64,000 nucleotides of DNA from Photorhabdus laumondii subsp. laumondii (GCF_003343245.1 NZ_CP024901.1:3100001-3164000); one strand, 5' to 3'; positions 8,053 through 21,425 are shown, counted from the first letter of the stretch. Numbers and translations are program-made. The notes: generated from the letters alone by a model not told the origin.

Positions 8053-8390
8053 TCATTCAAGCTCATCAGCAAAATTCCCAACATGATAAACACAACCCCA
8101 CTCCAATGTTTTATGCCCGCTTTTTCCTGATAGAAAAATTTCCCCGCCAAAGTGACCATAATAAAATTTATACTCAACATTGGATAAGCAATTCCTAACG
8201 GCAATATCTGTAATAAACGAAGCCAAAATAACATGCCAACAGCCAATAGAATCACAGCCCCTATTAACCATTTCAGCGCAGATGCCCGCTGATAAACATC
8301 ACTGCGCCAACACATCACAGCCTGCTTCTGACATAACTGACCAGCACATGTCAGCAAGCTAATCAGCAACAATAAAGAGAAACTTATCAT
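8049..8390 (-). CDS. arnE: ArnE, flippase subunit for aminoarabinose-undecaprenyl phosphate
   Basis: A 113-residue, four-helix SMR-like membrane protein ([67 protein letters not shown]). It is the partner of ArnF in translocating the aminoarabinose lipid carrier. It overlaps arnT upstream and arnF downstream by four bases each, so the three are translationally coupled. Confidence 0.92.
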   Translation of the reverse strand: MISFSLLLLISLLTCAGQLCQKQAVMCWRSDVYQRASALKWLIGAVILLAVGMLFWLRLLQILPLGIAYPMLSINFIMVTLAGKFFYQEKAGIKHWSGVVFIMLGILLMSLNE

Positions 8391-10048
8391 GGTTGCTTCT
8401 CATAAACCAAAATAGCAAAGCGATAATTGCGACTAATTTGATCTGCCTTTGGCAAATCAGGTAATTTTTCATCTTTATATAAATGAAAGAGTACTGATAC
8501 CCGCCCTTCTTTACGTGCTTTCGCTAACCATTGCGGAAAATCTTTATAGCTGATATATCGATATCGGCTATCTGGATAATTCAACCCATATTCCAGTTCT
8601 CCCCAACGTTCAAACATATAAATATCACTACGCTTCATCTCCCAAGCGACACTGGTCGCAAGACCAACACTTTCCGACAGGATATAGCGACTGCCTGCAA
8701 GTTCCTGATGGTGTAACTTAATAAAGTTCTGCGGTAATTTGGAATTAACGGTATTTTCAGGCAAAGCATGACCTATCACTAAACTGACAACAATGGAGCA
8801 AAATGCCGCCAATAACCAGTATTTCCCATTCAACGCAAAACACAGATAACCGATAATTCCCCAAATACCAAAAGCAACAATCGCTAAAACCCATTTAAGC
8901 CATTCTGATGGCTGATATAAAGCGTGTTTTGTCACTACTTCCATAGCAAACAGAACTATTACCGCCAGCAGACCAAGAAATACGTTAACCATTCCATTGA
9001 TCTTAAGTAACTCCATCTTGCCATTTTTAACGCAATCGACACCAAATTTAGCCATCATCATTGCCAATGGCGCCATACAGGGCAGGATATAAGTTGGCAA
9101 TTTTCCCTTCGCAATACTGAAAAATAACAATGGCACGACAAACCAGCAAAGTAGAAAAAACATTTCAGGATTGGATTTTCTTTCTTTCCAACTTTTCATC
9201 ACTGCCCCAGGTAATAATCCCAACCACGGGATCACACCAAGAATAAGAATGGGTATGTAATACCAGAACGGTGCAATATGCTGTGCATCATCGGAAGAAA
9301 AACGCTTAATATGTTCAACCCAGAAGAAATAGTGCCAATAATCAGGCTCACGTAGGGCAATTGCAATCACCCACGGTAAACTGATTGCTATCGCCGAAAT
9401 AATGGCAAGTGGGCCAAAGCAGACTATTTGCAGGACCCGCTTCTGATAAATGACAATGGGCAACATCACAATGACCGGAACAGCCAATGCCAGAAACCCT
9501 TTAGTCATAAAACCCATACCACAGCACAAACCGAGCACCAAATATGCCATTATCCGCCGTCTGGTACAGTCTGTTTTTAGCCCCCAGAAGCTACACATCA
9601 TGGCAGCCGTTACCCACAAAGAAAACATCGGATCGAGTACGCTATAAGTGCCAATGGCAAATACCAGAAACATTGAGATGTAGATAAGGCTAGTGGCAAA
9701 AGCAATATGCCGGTTATGCCACATCATCATAGCAAGTCGATATAATAAAATTGCGCTGATAAAAATACAGAAAACCGATCCAAAACGGACAGCAAAATTA
9801 TTATCACCAAAAATCCATTGGCTAATATTATTGATCCAATAACCCGCTACAGGCTTTTCAAAATAACGAATATCCAGCAAATACGGAACAATCCAGTCTC
9901 CTCGTTGCAGCATTTCACGACTGATTTCTGCATAACGAGTTTCATCAGGCTGCCATAATAGGCGGCCATTCAGGGGTAATAAATAGGTAATGACAAAAAA
10001 AAGAGCCATCAAAAAGGCCCCAACCTTACACGCCCGGTTATTCAACAT
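8387..10048 (-). CDS. arnT: ArnT, lipid A 4-amino-4-deoxy-L-arabinose transferase
   Basis: A 553-residue GT-C (GT83) glycosyltransferase of the inner membrane. The first periplasmic loop has the signature [17 protein letters not shown] with the acidic DE pair, then [11 protein letters not shown]. About a dozen membrane helices follow, and then a soluble periplasmic C-terminal domain of about 110 residues. It transfers L-Ara4N from undecaprenyl phosphate to lipid A phosphate, which lowers surface charge and gives resistance to polymyxin and insect cationic peptides. Length and motifs match enterobacterial ArnT. It starts 7 bases after arnD ends and overlaps arnE. Confidence 0.96.
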   Translation of the reverse strand: MLNNRACKVGAFLMALFFVITYLLPLNGRLLWQPDETRYAEISREMLQRGDWIVPYLLDIRYFEKPVAGYWINNISQWIFGDNNFAVRFGSVFCIFISAILLYRLAMMMWHNRHIAFATSLIYISMFLVFAIGTYSVLDPMFSLWVTAAMMCSFWGLKTDCTRRRIMAYLVLGLCCGMGFMTKGFLALAVPVIVMLPIVIYQKRVLQIVCFGPLAIISAIAISLPWVIAIALREPDYWHYFFWVEHIKRFSSDDAQHIAPFWYYIPILILGVIPWLGLLPGAVMKSWKERKSNPEMFFLLCWFVVPLLFFSIAKGKLPTYILPCMAPLAMMMAKFGVDCVKNGKMELLKINGMVNVFLGLLAVIVLFAMEVVTKHALYQPSEWLKWVLAIVAFGIWGIIGYLCFALNGKYWLLAAFCSIVVSLVIGHALPENTVNSKLPQNFIKLHHQELAGSRYILSESVGLATSVAWEMKRSDIYMFERWGELEYGLNYPDSRYRYISYKDFPQWLAKARKEGRVSVLFHLYKDEKLPDLPKADQISRNYRFAILVYEKQP

Positions 10049-10055
10049 AGATAAG

Positions 10056-10949
10056 TTAAGCCTCTTGTTGGCATCCTAACCACCCTTCTCTACCGGGAAA
10101 TTCAGAACGAACAATTCTCCCGACAGGTAGTCTTTGTATATTTTCAGGTAGTAGATGACTCAATGCACAAAATTGTATGTTTTCCTGATGAACCATTTCC
10201 AACAGTGTTGCAAACTCTGTGGACTTGGACATCCCTTCAACTTCCGTATGGATGGTATATACCGGAACTCCCTGGCTGTTTTTCATCTTATCCAAGATAA
10301 ACTGGTTAAAATCTTCATCTTTAACCTGAATGCCTATCACTTCGTCATAAGTTGGCAACGTCACCGGAATTTGCACGGTACCAAGAGTACCATCAGGCAA
10401 GATGGGCCTGAATGGATGAGTTCCCCGACAATCGCTGTTGTAATCAAAACCAAACTGTTGCTTTACCGCGAGTACGCGTTCATCAGCCCGCCAACCCGCA
10501 ACAGCAGAACACGTTACCCGTTGACCAATTGCCTGTACCAATGCATCCACGCCCAATTTAACCTGCTCTGTTAACTGAGCTTCAGACCAACGGCCAACTT
10601 TCGCCTGCCAACGCTGATGATCCCAGGCATGCAGACCCACTTCATGGCCTGCATTCAGCGTTTGTTTCATCAAGTAGCCTAAATCTTTAGCAATCTTCTT
10701 ACCCGGCCATGCAGTCCCCGCCAGTAAAATATCAAGACCATACAGAGATGCTGCATTTGACCTCAACATTTTCCATAAGAATTTTGGCCGTAAAAGACGC
10801 CACAAATGGCGCCCCATATTATCCGGCCCAACACTAAAGAAAAAACTGGCCTGAATCTGATGTTTTGCCAAAATTTTGAGCAGCTTCGGTACTCCTTCAA
10901 CGGTTCCTCGATAAGTATCCACATCAACTCTCAAGCCAATTTGTTTCAT
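10056..10949 (-). CDS. arnD: ArnD, 4-deoxy-4-formamido-L-arabinose-phosphoundecaprenol deformylase
   Basis: A 297-residue member of the polysaccharide deacetylase (NodB-like) family. The N-terminal metal-site segment is [11 protein letters not shown], and the His motif is [14 protein letters not shown] near residue 110. It removes the formyl group from undecaprenyl phosphate-L-Ara4FN on the cytoplasmic face of the membrane, the irreversible step before flipping. Its ATG shares one base with the arnA stop codon (TAATG), so it is translationally coupled. Length fits E. coli ArnD. Confidence 0.96.
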
Positions 10950-12931
10950 TAATTTTTCCCTAATTCTTCCACGGCGCCACGCAAGAAGAAATCCAGTGTT
11001 TCATTTATCGTCTGTTTCATGTCAATGGTTGGTTTCCAATCGAGTAACCGCTCCGCATTTTTAATACTTGGCTTACGGTGTTCAACATCCTGATAACCTT
11101 TACCGTAGTAACTGCCACTTTCAACCTTTTTAAATCCAGCAAATGGAGGAAAATGATCTCTCAATTCATGGTCTTCAAAGCTATCAAGTAATATTTCTGC
11201 CAATTGGCGAATACTGGCTTCATTAGTTGGATTACCAATATTGATAATTTGACCGTCACATAGCCCCTCTCGGTTTTCAATAATACGAAACAGCGCCTCA
11301 ATACCATCATTAATATCAGTAAAACAGCGTTTCTGTTCGCCACCGTCTACTAGTTTGATCGGTGAACCTTCAACTAAGTTCAATATTAATTGTGTGATCG
11401 CTCTGGAACTGCCAATACGTGCGGAGTTCAAATTATCCAAACGTGGCCCCATCCAGTTAAATGGACGAAATAGTGTGAATTTGAGTCCTTCTTTCTCGCC
11501 ATATGCCCAGATAACACGATCTAACAATTGCTTAGATACAGAATAGATCCAACGCTGTTTATTGATTGGACCAACAATCAGACGAGAGTCATCTTCATCA
11601 AATTCTTTATCATCACACATTCCATAAACTTCTGATGTGGACGGGAATATAATTCGTTTATTGTATTTAACGCAATAACGGACAATCTTTAGATTCTCTT
11701 CAAAATCCAATTCAAATACACGCAGCGGATTACGGGTATATTCAATTGGAGTCGCAATGGCTACCAATGGCAAAACGACATCACACTTTTTAATGTGATA
11801 TTCGATCCATTCAGTATGAATATTGATATCACCTTCAATGAAGTGAAAACGCGGATTACTAATAAAACGCTCAATGGCGGAAGAACCGATATCCATACCA
11901 TAAATATCATAGTTGCCATCACGTAATAGACGTTCTGTTAGATGATTACCGATGAAGCCATTCACACCGAGAATTAATACACGTTTCCGGTGGTTAATTT
12001 GAGTAGTTGCCTTTGGGCCAACACGTACATCAGTCACCATGCTCATATCTACTGCCAGGCGGTGGCCCTGAACATACAAACCCGATTCACTTTGCCCATT
12101 GATAATTTCTAACGTGCCTTTTCCACAGGCAATAATTAACGGATCTACCGATAATACTGTTCCCGGCTGTTTGTCATGCGTCTCATTCAACGGGCAGGCA
12201 CGCCAGATAGTAATCTTACGCTCACCTAAGAAAGTAAATGCCCCAGGATATGGCTCAGTTACTGCCCTGACAAGATTGTTAATTTCAGTAGCTGATTTGT
12301 GCCAGTCAATCTCACCATCCACGGCAGTACGACGCCCAAAGTAAGTTGCCTGACTTTCATCTTGAGGTATGGCAGGATAAATTCCCGCTTTGATCTGGGG
12401 TAATACTTGATCAAACAGTTTTTCCGCTGCTTCACGAATTTTACCGTGCAAAGTCAACGCGGTATCTGTCTCTGCAATAGCAACCTTATACTGAGCAATA
12501 ATATCCCCTGCATCAGGTTTCAACACCATTTTATGCAGGGTTACACCTGTTTCCACTTCACCATTCAAAATCGCCCAGTTAATCGGGGCACGACCACGGT
12601 ATTTTGGCAACAGTGAACCGTGCAGATTGAATGCACCTGTACTCGCCAGCGATAAAATATCTTCACTCAACATATCTCGGTAATAAAAAGAGAAAATCAC
12701 ATCAGGTTTCAGTTCCCGGATACGTTCAATCCAAAGAGGATGATTAACATTTTCTGGCGCAAAAACCGGCAGCGCCAAATCTGCACTTAAACGGGCAACA
12801 GAAGAGAAAAAATGGTTTTCATTAGGATCATCTGTATGGGTAAATACCGCCTGAATATCAAAACCAGCTTTGGTTAAAGCATTGATCCCGACACAGCCGA
12901 TATCATGATAGGCAAATACAATTGCTTTCAT
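10949..12931 (-). CDS. arnA: ArnA, bifunctional UDP-Ara4N formyltransferase / UDP-glucuronate decarboxylase
   Basis: A 660-residue two-domain enzyme, the same length as E. coli ArnA. The N-terminal formyltransferase domain (about 1-300) has the catalytic triad Asn102 and His104 ([15 protein letters not shown]) and Asp140 (LKPDAGD). The C-terminal short-chain dehydrogenase domain (about 315-660) has the NAD motif [10 protein letters not shown], the Ser-containing STSEVYG and the YSVSK catalytic pair. The C-terminal half oxidatively decarboxylates UDP-glucuronate to UDP-Ara4O; the N-terminal half formylates UDP-Ara4N made by ArnB. No catalytic residue appears lost. It directly abuts arnC. Confidence 0.97.
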
Positions 12932-13909
12932 TTAGTACTCTTCCTGGTTGTCGTTGGTCTTGTTATCTCCGACCACTTTTTGAATAAAATAACGTGGGCG
13001 TGCACGAACATCGTTATAGATACGGCCTATGTATTCACCTAATAAGCCCATCGCGACGAACTGCGCGCCAATAAATATGAAAAGGAGAGCAAACAGGGTA
13101 AATACCCCTTCTGCTGCCCATATGGCACCGAAAATCAGACGTAAAACCATCAATAATACAGCCAGCAAAAAACCAGAAACTGCAATCACGCTTCCTACCA
13201 CACTCAGTAAACGCAAAGGTGCTGTTGTCAGGCAGGTTAGCAAGTCATACATCAGATTAATCAGCTTCATGAAGCTATATTTGGAATCACCAAATTCACG
13301 CTCTGCATGAGCGACATCAATCTCAATGGTTTTACGGGCAAAAGTGTTTGCCAGAATAGGAATAAAGGTGCTGCGCTCATGGCACTGCAACATGGCTTCA
13401 ACAATATGGCGACGATAGGCACGGAGCATACAGCCATAATCGCCCATAGAACGGCCTGTTGCCTTAGTAATCATCGCATTGATGATTTTTGAAGCTGTTT
13501 TACGGAACAGAGAATCCTGCCGATTAGCTCGGCGAGTACCCACAACGTCATAACCTTGTTCAGCTGTTTTCACAAGACGGGGGATCTCTTCTGGCGGATT
13601 CTGTAAATCAGCATCAAGCGTAATAATTAAATCACCATTGACCTGATTAAACCCCGCCATAATCGCTGAATGCTGACCATAATTACGATTAAGTAAAATT
13701 GCGATAATATGATTTTCAGGTTGTTCCGCGGCCTGAATCAGAATTTCCGCAGATTTATCACTACTACCATCATCGACAAGAATAAGCTCATATTCCTGAG
13801 TCAATTGTTTACAGGCTGCTAAGGTTCTTTCCAATAAAAGAGGCAAACTTTCTTCTTCGTTATAAATTGGAATAACAACAGAAACTTTTTTAATTTGTTC
13901 AAATGACAC
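12932..13909 (-). CDS. arnC: ArnC, undecaprenyl-phosphate Ara4FN transferase
   Basis: A 325-residue GT2 glycosyltransferase. The cytoplasmic catalytic domain has [12 protein letters not shown], the LVDDGSSD nucleotide-sugar motif and the [11 protein letters not shown] metal site. The C-terminus has two membrane hairpins ([49 protein letters not shown]). It attaches L-Ara4FN to undecaprenyl phosphate. Stop and start codons abut those of arnA and arnB, giving tight coupling. Confidence 0.96.
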   Translation of the reverse strand: MSFEQIKKVSVVIPIYNEEESLPLLLERTLAACKQLTQEYELILVDDGSSDKSAEILIQAAEQPENHIIAILLNRNYGQHSAIMAGFNQVNGDLIITLDADLQNPPEEIPRLVKTAEQGYDVVGTRRANRQDSLFRKTASKIINAMITKATGRSMGDYGCMLRAYRRHIVEAMLQCHERSTFIPILANTFARKTIEIDVAHAEREFGDSKYSFMKLINLMYDLLTCLTTAPLRLLSVVGSVIAVSGFLLAVLLMVLRLIFGAIWAAEGVFTLFALLFIFIGAQFVAMGLLGEYIGRIYNDVRARPRYFIQKVVGDNKTNDNQEEY

Positions 13910-15055
13910 TTATCTGTGCTCCGAAATAATTTCTTGTAAAGCATCAGTGACACGATCTACATCATCATCACTCATATCAGGAAAGAGTGGCAATGAACAG
14001 AGTGTTACTGAATTCCATTCTGATTCAGGTAATGACAACTGCGGATACCGATCTCGATAATATTTTTGTGTATGTGCAGCTCTGAAATGCAAACCTGTGC
14101 CAATATTCTTGTTTTTCAAACGTTCCATTAATGTGTCGCGATCAATGCCACAAACATCCTTATTAACCCGCACCATAAATAGATGATGTGCATGAATATG
14201 CTCATAATCGGGCACACTTAACATCTGCAAAGGAGAATCTTTTAATGCCGTTGAATAACGGGCGACAATTTGCCGACGGCGAATATTCATTGATTCCAAT
14301 TTACTTAATTGCACAACAGCAATCGCAGCGTGAATATCAGATAAATTATATTTGTAACCCGGTTCTACAACTTCCGCCTGTGGTCTCCTGCCTTGAATCT
14401 GACGATCAAAAGCATCAATACCCAATCCATGAAACTTTAGACATCGAATTCGTTCAACAAGTTCATTGTTATCAGTAGCAATTAACCCCCCTTCTGCACA
14501 AGTGGCATTTTTTATGGCATGAAAAGAGAAAATCGCTGTGCCATGCTCACCAATCCATTCATTCTTATAACGGGTTCCTAATGCATGAGCGGCGTCTTCA
14601 ATCAAGGGAATACCCGCCTCCTGAGCAATTCCACGCAATATATCTAAATCACAAGGCGCACCGGCATAGTGAACCGGAATAATCGCTTTGGTTCTGGAAG
14701 TAATCGCTTTTTTCACTGTCTGCGCGTCGACCATTAAAGTATGACGATCAACATCAATCATGATTGGTTCAGCACCAAGCAAACAGATCATATTTATTGT
14801 GGAAACCCAAGTTTGAGACGGTGTAATCACTTCGTCACCAGGGCCAATTCCCAGTGCCATTAGTGTCAGATGCATACCCGCCGTTGCCGAGGCTAAAGCA
14901 ACCGCATGTTTGCAACCAAACATGCGGCAAAAGTCCTGTTCCAATTGATGATTTTGCGGGCCTGTTGTAATCCACCCCGAACGAAGAACCTTCTCTACTG
15001 CCTGAATTTCTTCATCACCGATTGCAGGACGAGAAAATGGAAGAAAGCTATCCAT
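13910..15055 (-). CDS. arnB: ArnB, UDP-Ara4O aminotransferase
   Basis: A 381-residue PLP-dependent aminotransferase of the DegT/DnrJ/EryC1 family. Visible active-site features are EDAAHALG (Asp that contacts the pyridine nitrogen) and SFHAIKN with the Schiff-base Lys182. It converts UDP-Ara4O to UDP-Ara4N using glutamate. It is the first gene of arnBCADTEF and lies 40 bases or less below a predicted PhoP-dependent promoter start. The following gene arnC abuts it. Length and sequence fit the enterobacterial family (pmrH, called pbgP1 in Photorhabdus). Confidence 0.96.
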   Translation of the reverse strand: MDSFLPFSRPAIGDEEIQAVEKVLRSGWITTGPQNHQLEQDFCRMFGCKHAVALASATAGMHLTLMALGIGPGDEVITPSQTWVSTINMICLLGAEPIMIDVDRHTLMVDAQTVKKAITSRTKAIIPVHYAGAPCDLDILRGIAQEAGIPLIEDAAHALGTRYKNEWIGEHGTAIFSFHAIKNATCAEGGLIATDNNELVERIRCLKFHGLGIDAFDRQIQGRRPQAEVVEPGYKYNLSDIHAAIAVVQLSKLESMNIRRRQIVARYSTALKDSPLQMLSVPDYEHIHAHHLFMVRVNKDVCGIDRDTLMERLKNKNIGTGLHFRAAHTQKYYRDRYPQLSLPESEWNSVTLCSLPLFPDMSDDDVDRVTDALQEIISEHR

Positions 15056-15089
15056 AAAACACAGTCCAATTCATTCATAATATAACGAT

Positions 15090-15124
15090 ATATTAGATGA
15101 CTATATTTGAACGAATCGTAAACA
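15090..15124 (-). promoter_or_regulatory. PhoP box and -10 element of the arn operon
   Basis: On the minus strand TGTTTA (15119-15124), five bases, then CGTTCA (15108-15113) match the PhoP direct repeat (T/G)GTTTA-N5-(T/G)GTTTA, perfectly in the first half and at four of six in the second. Twelve bases further is TAATAT (15090-15095), a good -10 element; the second half-site stands in place of a -35, the class II PhoP architecture. The predicted transcript would start about 30 bases before arnB. PhoP control of this operon has been reported in Photorhabdus; this site is my assignment. Confidence 0.72.
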
Positions 15125-15215
15125 CAGGTATGATTTAGCAAATTAAGTGGAAATTACTATCGATCCACGATACGTACAGATTCACGGCAGGCACATACAT
15201 AAGCCTGGACTGTAA

Positions 15216-15992
15216 TTATGGTAAGAAAACCCGCCAATATTTATCTGTCTTTTCTGGCACGCATTTGATATCAGCGGCAAAAACTCTGGAGAGCGTATTT
15301 TCTTTCATTACCTCATCCGGCTTTCCATTCGCAACCAGTGATCCATCAGCAAGCAACCAGATCCGATCAGCTTTATCATAGCTATGATTGAGATCATGAC
15401 CACTCATGACTACGGTTCCACCAAGTTCACAGAATTTCTTTATCAACAGATCAAGTGCCGCGACCTGAGTGATATCAAGATTATTCGTAGGCTCATCCAA
15501 GAGCAATAATTTGCCTTCCAAATTGATTGATGGCCAGACTTGTAAAAAAACTCCGGTTAATCGCACCCTTTGCCATTCACCACCAGATAGATTGCCTACA
15601 GGTGTCTCTAGAAACTTTCCCAACTTAAAAAAGGAACAGAGTTCTGACAACACACCGTCACAATTAACAAGATGAGCTGCTAAATGCAGTTGCAAATATT
15701 GAAAAACCGGCATTATTGGCACAGAAGAAATTTGCTGGCTAAGCCATGCTCTGTAGCGTGCTAATTGGCAGTGACTATATTGACTAAGGCACTTTTGTTG
15801 CAAATCGATTGCACCACTATAGGGTAAAATACCGGCCATACAGGCTAATAGTGTACTTTTTCCTGAACCATTCGGCCCAATGATATGTATCTGTTCACCT
15901 TGTTGTACCAACGCTGTCAGCGGCATTAATCGGTTTCGTACTGATACCTGATTGAGAGCCATCAACTGATTAGTCACTTGCACATTATTCAC
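15216..15992 (-). CDS. btuD: BtuD, vitamin B12 import ATPase
   Basis: A 258-residue ABC ATPase with Walker A GPNGSGKST, signature LSGGEWQRVRL, Walker B LLLLDEPTN and H-loop SGHDLNHS. The signature and the downstream order match BtuD. It powers uptake of cobalamin through BtuC2D2 from the periplasmic binding protein BtuF, which is not in this window. It starts 3 bases after btuC ends, so the two are cotranscribed. The glutathione peroxidase-like btuE, which lies between btuC and btuD in E. coli, is absent. Confidence 0.94.
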   Translation of the reverse strand: MNNVQVTNQLMALNQVSVRNRLMPLTALVQQGEQIHIIGPNGSGKSTLLACMAGILPYSGAIDLQQKCLSQYSHCQLARYRAWLSQQISSVPIMPVFQYLQLHLAAHLVNCDGVLSELCSFFKLGKFLETPVGNLSGGEWQRVRLTGVFLQVWPSINLEGKLLLLDEPTNNLDITQVAALDLLIKKFCELGGTVVMSGHDLNHSYDKADRIWLLADGSLVANGKPDEVMKENTLSRVFAADIKCVPEKTDKYWRVFLP

Positions 15993-15995
15993 TTT

Positions 15996-17003
15996 TTAAC
16001 TCCAGTCTCTAACCCTCAATAATAACCAAATGAAGACTGGCGCACCCAATGTTGCAGTTACAACACCAATCGGTACTTCTGCATTATTCAAGCTAAGACG
16101 AGATAGCAGATCAGCCAGCAATAATCCATAACCGCCGGATAGAACACAGGCAGGCAGTAGAGTTTTATAATCTGTTAGGCCGCATAAACGCAAAATATGT
16201 GGAATAACCAAACCAATAAAGCTAATTGTTCCAGCAAGTGCAACACTTAACCCTACCAACAACCCAACAGCAAAGACAAATAAATTACGCCAATAATAAA
16301 GTGAGATACCTAGCTGTTGGGCCTGTGTTTCTCCCAGTGAAAGAAAATTAAGTACTTTTCCTTGTCTGCTCAACCAAATAATCAAAGGAAACAAAGCGAC
16401 TACCAACCATTGATGCCGCCAGTCTATTCCACTAAAACTCCCCATCATCCAATACATTAGCTGACGCAAGTCCAAGCTAGTACTAAAATAAACCATCCAG
16501 GTCATTAAAGCACCAGAGGCAACACCAAAAGCAACCCCCACCAATAACAAACGGGCGTTATTCAGATAACGATTTCTTGAAAAGGTCAGCAATATCATTG
16601 TGACGGTCAGCGCACCGAGCACAGCGCCAATACTTAATAACCAGAACGGCGCAATGCCATGAAACATCAACACCAAAAACACCACCACCACGCCAGCACC
16701 ATTACTGACCCCCAATAGCCCAGGTTCCGCCAACGGATTTTCAAACAGTGCCTGCATTACTGCACCCGCCACAGTCAGGCTCGCACCTACAGCAACGACA
16801 GCTAATACACGAGGAAAACGTAACTGCCACACAAACAATTGACCTGTTTCAGAAAACCATTTATTAGGCCAGATCCAATTTTCCCCAGCACAAAGCGAGA
16901 GAAAAAAAACGAGTAAAAATAAACACGTGAGAATTGCCAGAAAACGATAATCATGTCTTTTCTGACGAGTCACTAATTCAGCGATGGAATGAGTGGATTG
17001 CAT
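15996..17003 (-). CDS. btuC: BtuC, vitamin B12 import permease
   Basis: A 335-residue FecCD-family permease with about ten membrane helices. It carries the family's RLPRVLA-like segment ([44 protein letters not shown]) and the cytoplasmic coupling region [25 protein letters not shown]. It forms the transmembrane channel for cobalamin with BtuD. It is separated from ihfA by a strong terminator, so it is likely to have its own promoter in the roughly 30 bases after that hairpin or partial read-through from ihfA. Confidence 0.95.
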   Translation of the reverse strand: MQSTHSIAELVTRQKRHDYRFLAILTCLFLLVFFLSLCAGENWIWPNKWFSETGQLFVWQLRFPRVLAVVAVGASLTVAGAVMQALFENPLAEPGLLGVSNGAGVVVVFLVLMFHGIAPFWLLSIGAVLGALTVTMILLTFSRNRYLNNARLLLVGVAFGVASGALMTWMVYFSTSLDLRQLMYWMMGSFSGIDWRHQWLVVALFPLIIWLSRQGKVLNFLSLGETQAQQLGISLYYWRNLFVFAVGLLVGLSVALAGTISFIGLVIPHILRLCGLTDYKTLLPACVLSGGYGLLLADLLSRLSLNNAEVPIGVVTATLGAPVFIWLLLRVRDWS

Positions 17004-17037
17004 GGTAAATCAAGCTCATGAGGGAGGATCATTTAAG

Positions 17038-17066
17038 AAAAAGGCCGCTATTGATGCGGCCTTTTT
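17038..17066 (-). terminator. Rho-independent terminator after ihfA
   Basis: A GC-rich perfect stem GGCCGC (17043-17048) / GCGGCC (17056-17061) with a 7-base loop, flanked by A and T runs on both sides, so it can work in either direction. On the minus strand it sits directly after the ihfA stop and is followed by TTTTTC. It ends the thrS-ihfA operon and insulates btuCD. Confidence 0.88.
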
Positions 17067-17068
17067 GA

Positions 17069-17365
17069 TTATTCTTTAGGTGTGGCTTTCTCAACCCTGC
17101 TTTTTAACTTCTGACCAGGACGGAATGTCACTACTCGGCGAGCTGTAATCGGAATGTCCTCACCAGTCTTAGGGTTACGTCCCGGACGTTGGTTTTTATC
17201 CCGTAAATCAAAGTTGCCAAATCCAGACAATTTTACCTGCTCACCATTCTCCAAAGAACGACGCACTTCTTCAAAGAATAATTCAACCAGATCTTTAGCA
17301 TCACGCTTGCTAATTCCCAGTTTCTCAAACAGATTTTCTGACATTTCAGCTTTAGTAAGCGCCAT
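17069..17365 (-). CDS. ihfA: Integration host factor subunit alpha
   Basis: A 98-residue HU/IHF-family DNA-bending protein. It begins [17 protein letters not shown] and has the signature [22 protein letters not shown], including the minor-groove intercalating Pro in the RPGRNPKTG arm. It forms a heterodimer with IhfB and bends DNA in recombination, transcription and phage integration. It starts 4 bases after the pheT stop, as in E. coli, and is followed immediately by a terminator. Confidence 0.97.
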   Translation of the reverse strand: MALTKAEMSENLFEKLGISKRDAKDLVELFFEEVRRSLENGEQVKLSGFGNFDLRDKNQRPGRNPKTGEDIPITARRVVTFRPGQKLKSRVEKATPKE

Positions 17366-17369
17366 AAGT

Positions 17370-19757
17370 TCAGTCCCTCAAGGATGCTTGGAATCGCTGT
17401 TTCAGCACTGCAACACATTTATTAATCGTCGCAGCAATCTCTTCTTCTTCCAGTGTACGCGCGGTATCCTGCAAGATAAAACTTATAGCAAGGCTCTTAT
17501 GACCCTCTGCTACACCTTTACCACAATACACGTCAAACAAGTTTATGCCAACTATATGATTTACGCCAACTTTCTTGCATTCAGCCAAAACATCTTCTAC
17601 AGCAACATTTTCAGGCACCACGATCGCAATATCACGACGGTTTGACGGGAAACGTGAAATCTCTTTCGCATCAGGAACCACGCGGCTTGCCAGCTTGTTC
17701 CAGAGTACTTCGAATACCACGGTGCGGCCATTTAAATCAAGTTTGCGTTCCAATTCTGGGTGAACCACACCAATATATCCGATGTATTCATTTTCCAAAT
17801 AAATCCCGGCGCTTTGACCTGGGTGCAACGCCGGATTTACATCTGCTCTAAAAGAAATCTTAGATAATTTTCCAGTTAACTCTAGAACGGCTTCCAAATC
17901 GCCTTTCATATCGAAGAAATCAACGGACTGTTTTTCCAGTGACCAATGCTCTTCAAAGCGATTTCCCGTAATAACCCCCCCTAGCATCAGCTCCTGACGA
18001 ATCCCCTGATCGGCATTTTCATCAGGAACAAAACGCAAGCCAGTTTCAAACAAGCGCACACGGTTTTGCTGGCGGTTCTGGTTATATACCACCGTTGTTA
18101 ACAAACCAGTCAGCAGAGATAAACGCATTGCTGACATATCCGCTGAAATTGGGTTAGGCAGCATCAACGCTTGTTGCTGTGGATGTAACAGCGCCTGAAT
18201 TTTGGGATCAACAAAGCTATAAGTAATCGCTTCTTGATAACCTCTATCAACGAGCACCGTTTTAACACGTTGCAGGGAAAGATCCGTTTCACGATGTTTT
18301 TTCATGATAAGATCTGCGCGAATCGGTACATCTGGAATATTGTTGTAACCGTAGATACGGGCAACCTCTTCCACCAAATCTTCTTCAATCTCCACATCAA
18401 AACGCCAGCTTGGTGCAACCGCTTGCCAACAATTTTCCTGAATAGTGACTTTGCAACCTAAGTGGGTCAGGATGTCACCAACCTGTTCATCAGGTATATA
18501 GTGACCAATCAAACGATCCAGTTTTTCACGACGCAATGTGATTGTCGCAGATTGAGGCAATTGAGATTCATCAGTAACATCAATAATCGGGCCAGCTTCA
18601 CCACCACAAATATCAATCAATAATTGAGTTGTTCTCTCTATTGCTTTGTGTTGTAACTGAGGATCAACTCCACGTTCATAACGATGAGAAGCATCAGTGT
18701 GTAAACCATAACGACGAGCACGGCCAGCAATCGCTAAAGGAGCAAAAAATGCGCACTCAAGTAAAATATTTTGCGTTTCTTCATTCACACCTGAATGTTC
18801 ACCGCCAAAAATACCAGCCATTGCAACAGCTTGTTTTTCATCAGAAATAACTAGGGTATCAGTAGAAAGATTGGCTTCTGTACCATCCAGCAGCACCAAT
18901 TTTTCATCCTGCTTCGCCATGCGCACAGTGATTGAGCCATTCAAACGCTCCAAATCAAACGCATGCAATGGTTGGCCTAATTCAAGCAATACATAGTTAG
19001 TCACATCGACAATCGGGTCGATGGAACGGATACCACCACGACGTAATTTTTCACGCATCCATTGGGGTGTTGCCGCTTTCACATTAATGTTTTTAATTAC
19101 CCGTCCAAGGTAACGTGGACAAGCTTCTGTTGCTTCAACACGAATAGGGAAAATAGCATCTGTTGTCGGTTTTACTGCCTCAATTTGTGGCTCAGATAGT
19201 GGCATTTTATTAGCGACCGCCACATCACGCGCAACCCCTATAATACTTAGGCAGTCAGCGCGATTAGGCGTAATACTAATTTCAATGACCTTATCATCCA
19301 GCTTCAGATATTCACGCAGATCAACACCTAAAGGAGCATCAATTGGCAATTCAATAATACCGTCGTGATCCTCAGAAATACCCAGTTCAGAAAAAGAACA
19401 TAGCATCCCTTCAGAAGGCTCACCTCGCAGTTTTGCCGCCTTGATTTTGAAATCACCCGGTAATACAGCACCCACGGTTGCTACAGCAACTTTCAACCCC
19501 AAGCGGCAATTTGGTGCACCACAAACGATGTCCAGCAGTCGTTCACCGCCTACATTCACTTTTGTTACCCGTAGCTTATCTGCATTTGGATGCTGAGCAC
19601 ATTGAACAACTTCACCGACAACCACACCATGAAATTGACCGGCAACGGCTTCAACGCCATCAACTTCCAGACCTATCATGGTAATTTGATCAGATAATGT
19701 TTCACTGCTAATGGCTGGATTTACCCATTCGCGTAACCAGAGTTCACTGAATTTCAT
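17370..19757 (-). CDS. pheT: Phenylalanyl-tRNA synthetase beta subunit
   Basis: A 795-residue beta chain of the alpha2-beta2 enzyme. The N-terminal tRNA-binding domain ([26 protein letters not shown], about 40-150) is followed by the B3/B4 editing domain, the B5 domain and a catalytic-like core. A C-terminal ferredoxin-fold anticodon-binding domain ([18 protein letters not shown], last 95 residues) completes it. It edits mischarged Tyr-tRNA(Phe) and binds tRNA. It lies 15 bases after pheS and just before ihfA. Length is as in E. coli. Confidence 0.97.
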   Translation of the reverse strand: MKFSELWLREWVNPAISSETLSDQITMIGLEVDGVEAVAGQFHGVVVGEVVQCAQHPNADKLRVTKVNVGGERLLDIVCGAPNCRLGLKVAVATVGAVLPGDFKIKAAKLRGEPSEGMLCSFSELGISEDHDGIIELPIDAPLGVDLREYLKLDDKVIEISITPNRADCLSIIGVARDVAVANKMPLSEPQIEAVKPTTDAIFPIRVEATEACPRYLGRVIKNINVKAATPQWMREKLRRGGIRSIDPIVDVTNYVLLELGQPLHAFDLERLNGSITVRMAKQDEKLVLLDGTEANLSTDTLVISDEKQAVAMAGIFGGEHSGVNEETQNILLECAFFAPLAIAGRARRYGLHTDASHRYERGVDPQLQHKAIERTTQLLIDICGGEAGPIIDVTDESQLPQSATITLRREKLDRLIGHYIPDEQVGDILTHLGCKVTIQENCWQAVAPSWRFDVEIEEDLVEEVARIYGYNNIPDVPIRADLIMKKHRETDLSLQRVKTVLVDRGYQEAITYSFVDPKIQALLHPQQQALMLPNPISADMSAMRLSLLTGLLTTVVYNQNRQQNRVRLFETGLRFVPDENADQGIRQELMLGGVITGNRFEEHWSLEKQSVDFFDMKGDLEAVLELTGKLSKISFRADVNPALHPGQSAGIYLENEYIGYIGVVHPELERKLDLNGRTVVFEVLWNKLASRVVPDAKEISRFPSNRRDIAIVVPENVAVEDVLAECKKVGVNHIVGINLFDVYCGKGVAEGHKSLAISFILQDTARTLEEEEIAATINKCVAVLKQRFQASLRD

Positions 19758-19772
19758 GAGATATTCCCGCCC

Positions 19773-20831
<1,059 letters not shown>

Positions 20832-20872
20832 CTACTTTTCGTTTCTTTTCTTACGCGCAAAGCCCCCTGAAT

Positions 20873-20917
20873 TCAGGTGCTAAAGTAAAAAAAGATGCGA
20901 AAAAAAGCTAAAGACAT
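20873..20917 (-). CDS. pheM: PheM, phenylalanyl-tRNA synthetase leader peptide
   Basis: A 14-residue leader, MSLAFFRIFFYFST, with five Phe, nearly superposable on the E. coli leader (which ends FRFFFYFST). It is followed within 50 bases by a terminator hairpin and then pheS. It is the sensor of charged Phe-tRNA in attenuation of pheST. It is too short for routine gene callers; the identification rests on its sequence and exact position. Confidence 0.92.
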   Translation of the reverse strand: MSLAFFRIFFYFST

Positions 20918-20989
20918 AATGTTAGTTCTCTCAGAGTAAAACTCTTTTTTGACAACGACTCTCTCTCGTAAGCTACATCTGACAACAAA

Positions 20990-21016
20990 GTAAAAGAGGG
21001 AGCATGCCCCCCTCTT
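20990..21016 (-). terminator. Weak terminator after rplT
   Basis: A stem AAGAGGG (20994-21000) / CCCTCTT (21010-21016) with a 9-base loop just after the rplT stop, followed on the minus strand by a short TTTTAC. It probably gives partial termination between the ribosomal protein genes and the pheM-pheST part. Confidence 0.6.
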
Positions 21017-21027
21017 ACTACCCTAAC

Positions 21028-21393
<366 letters not shown>

Positions 21394-21425
21394 CTATCGT
21401 CTCTGAATTCTAATCTAAAAATTGC

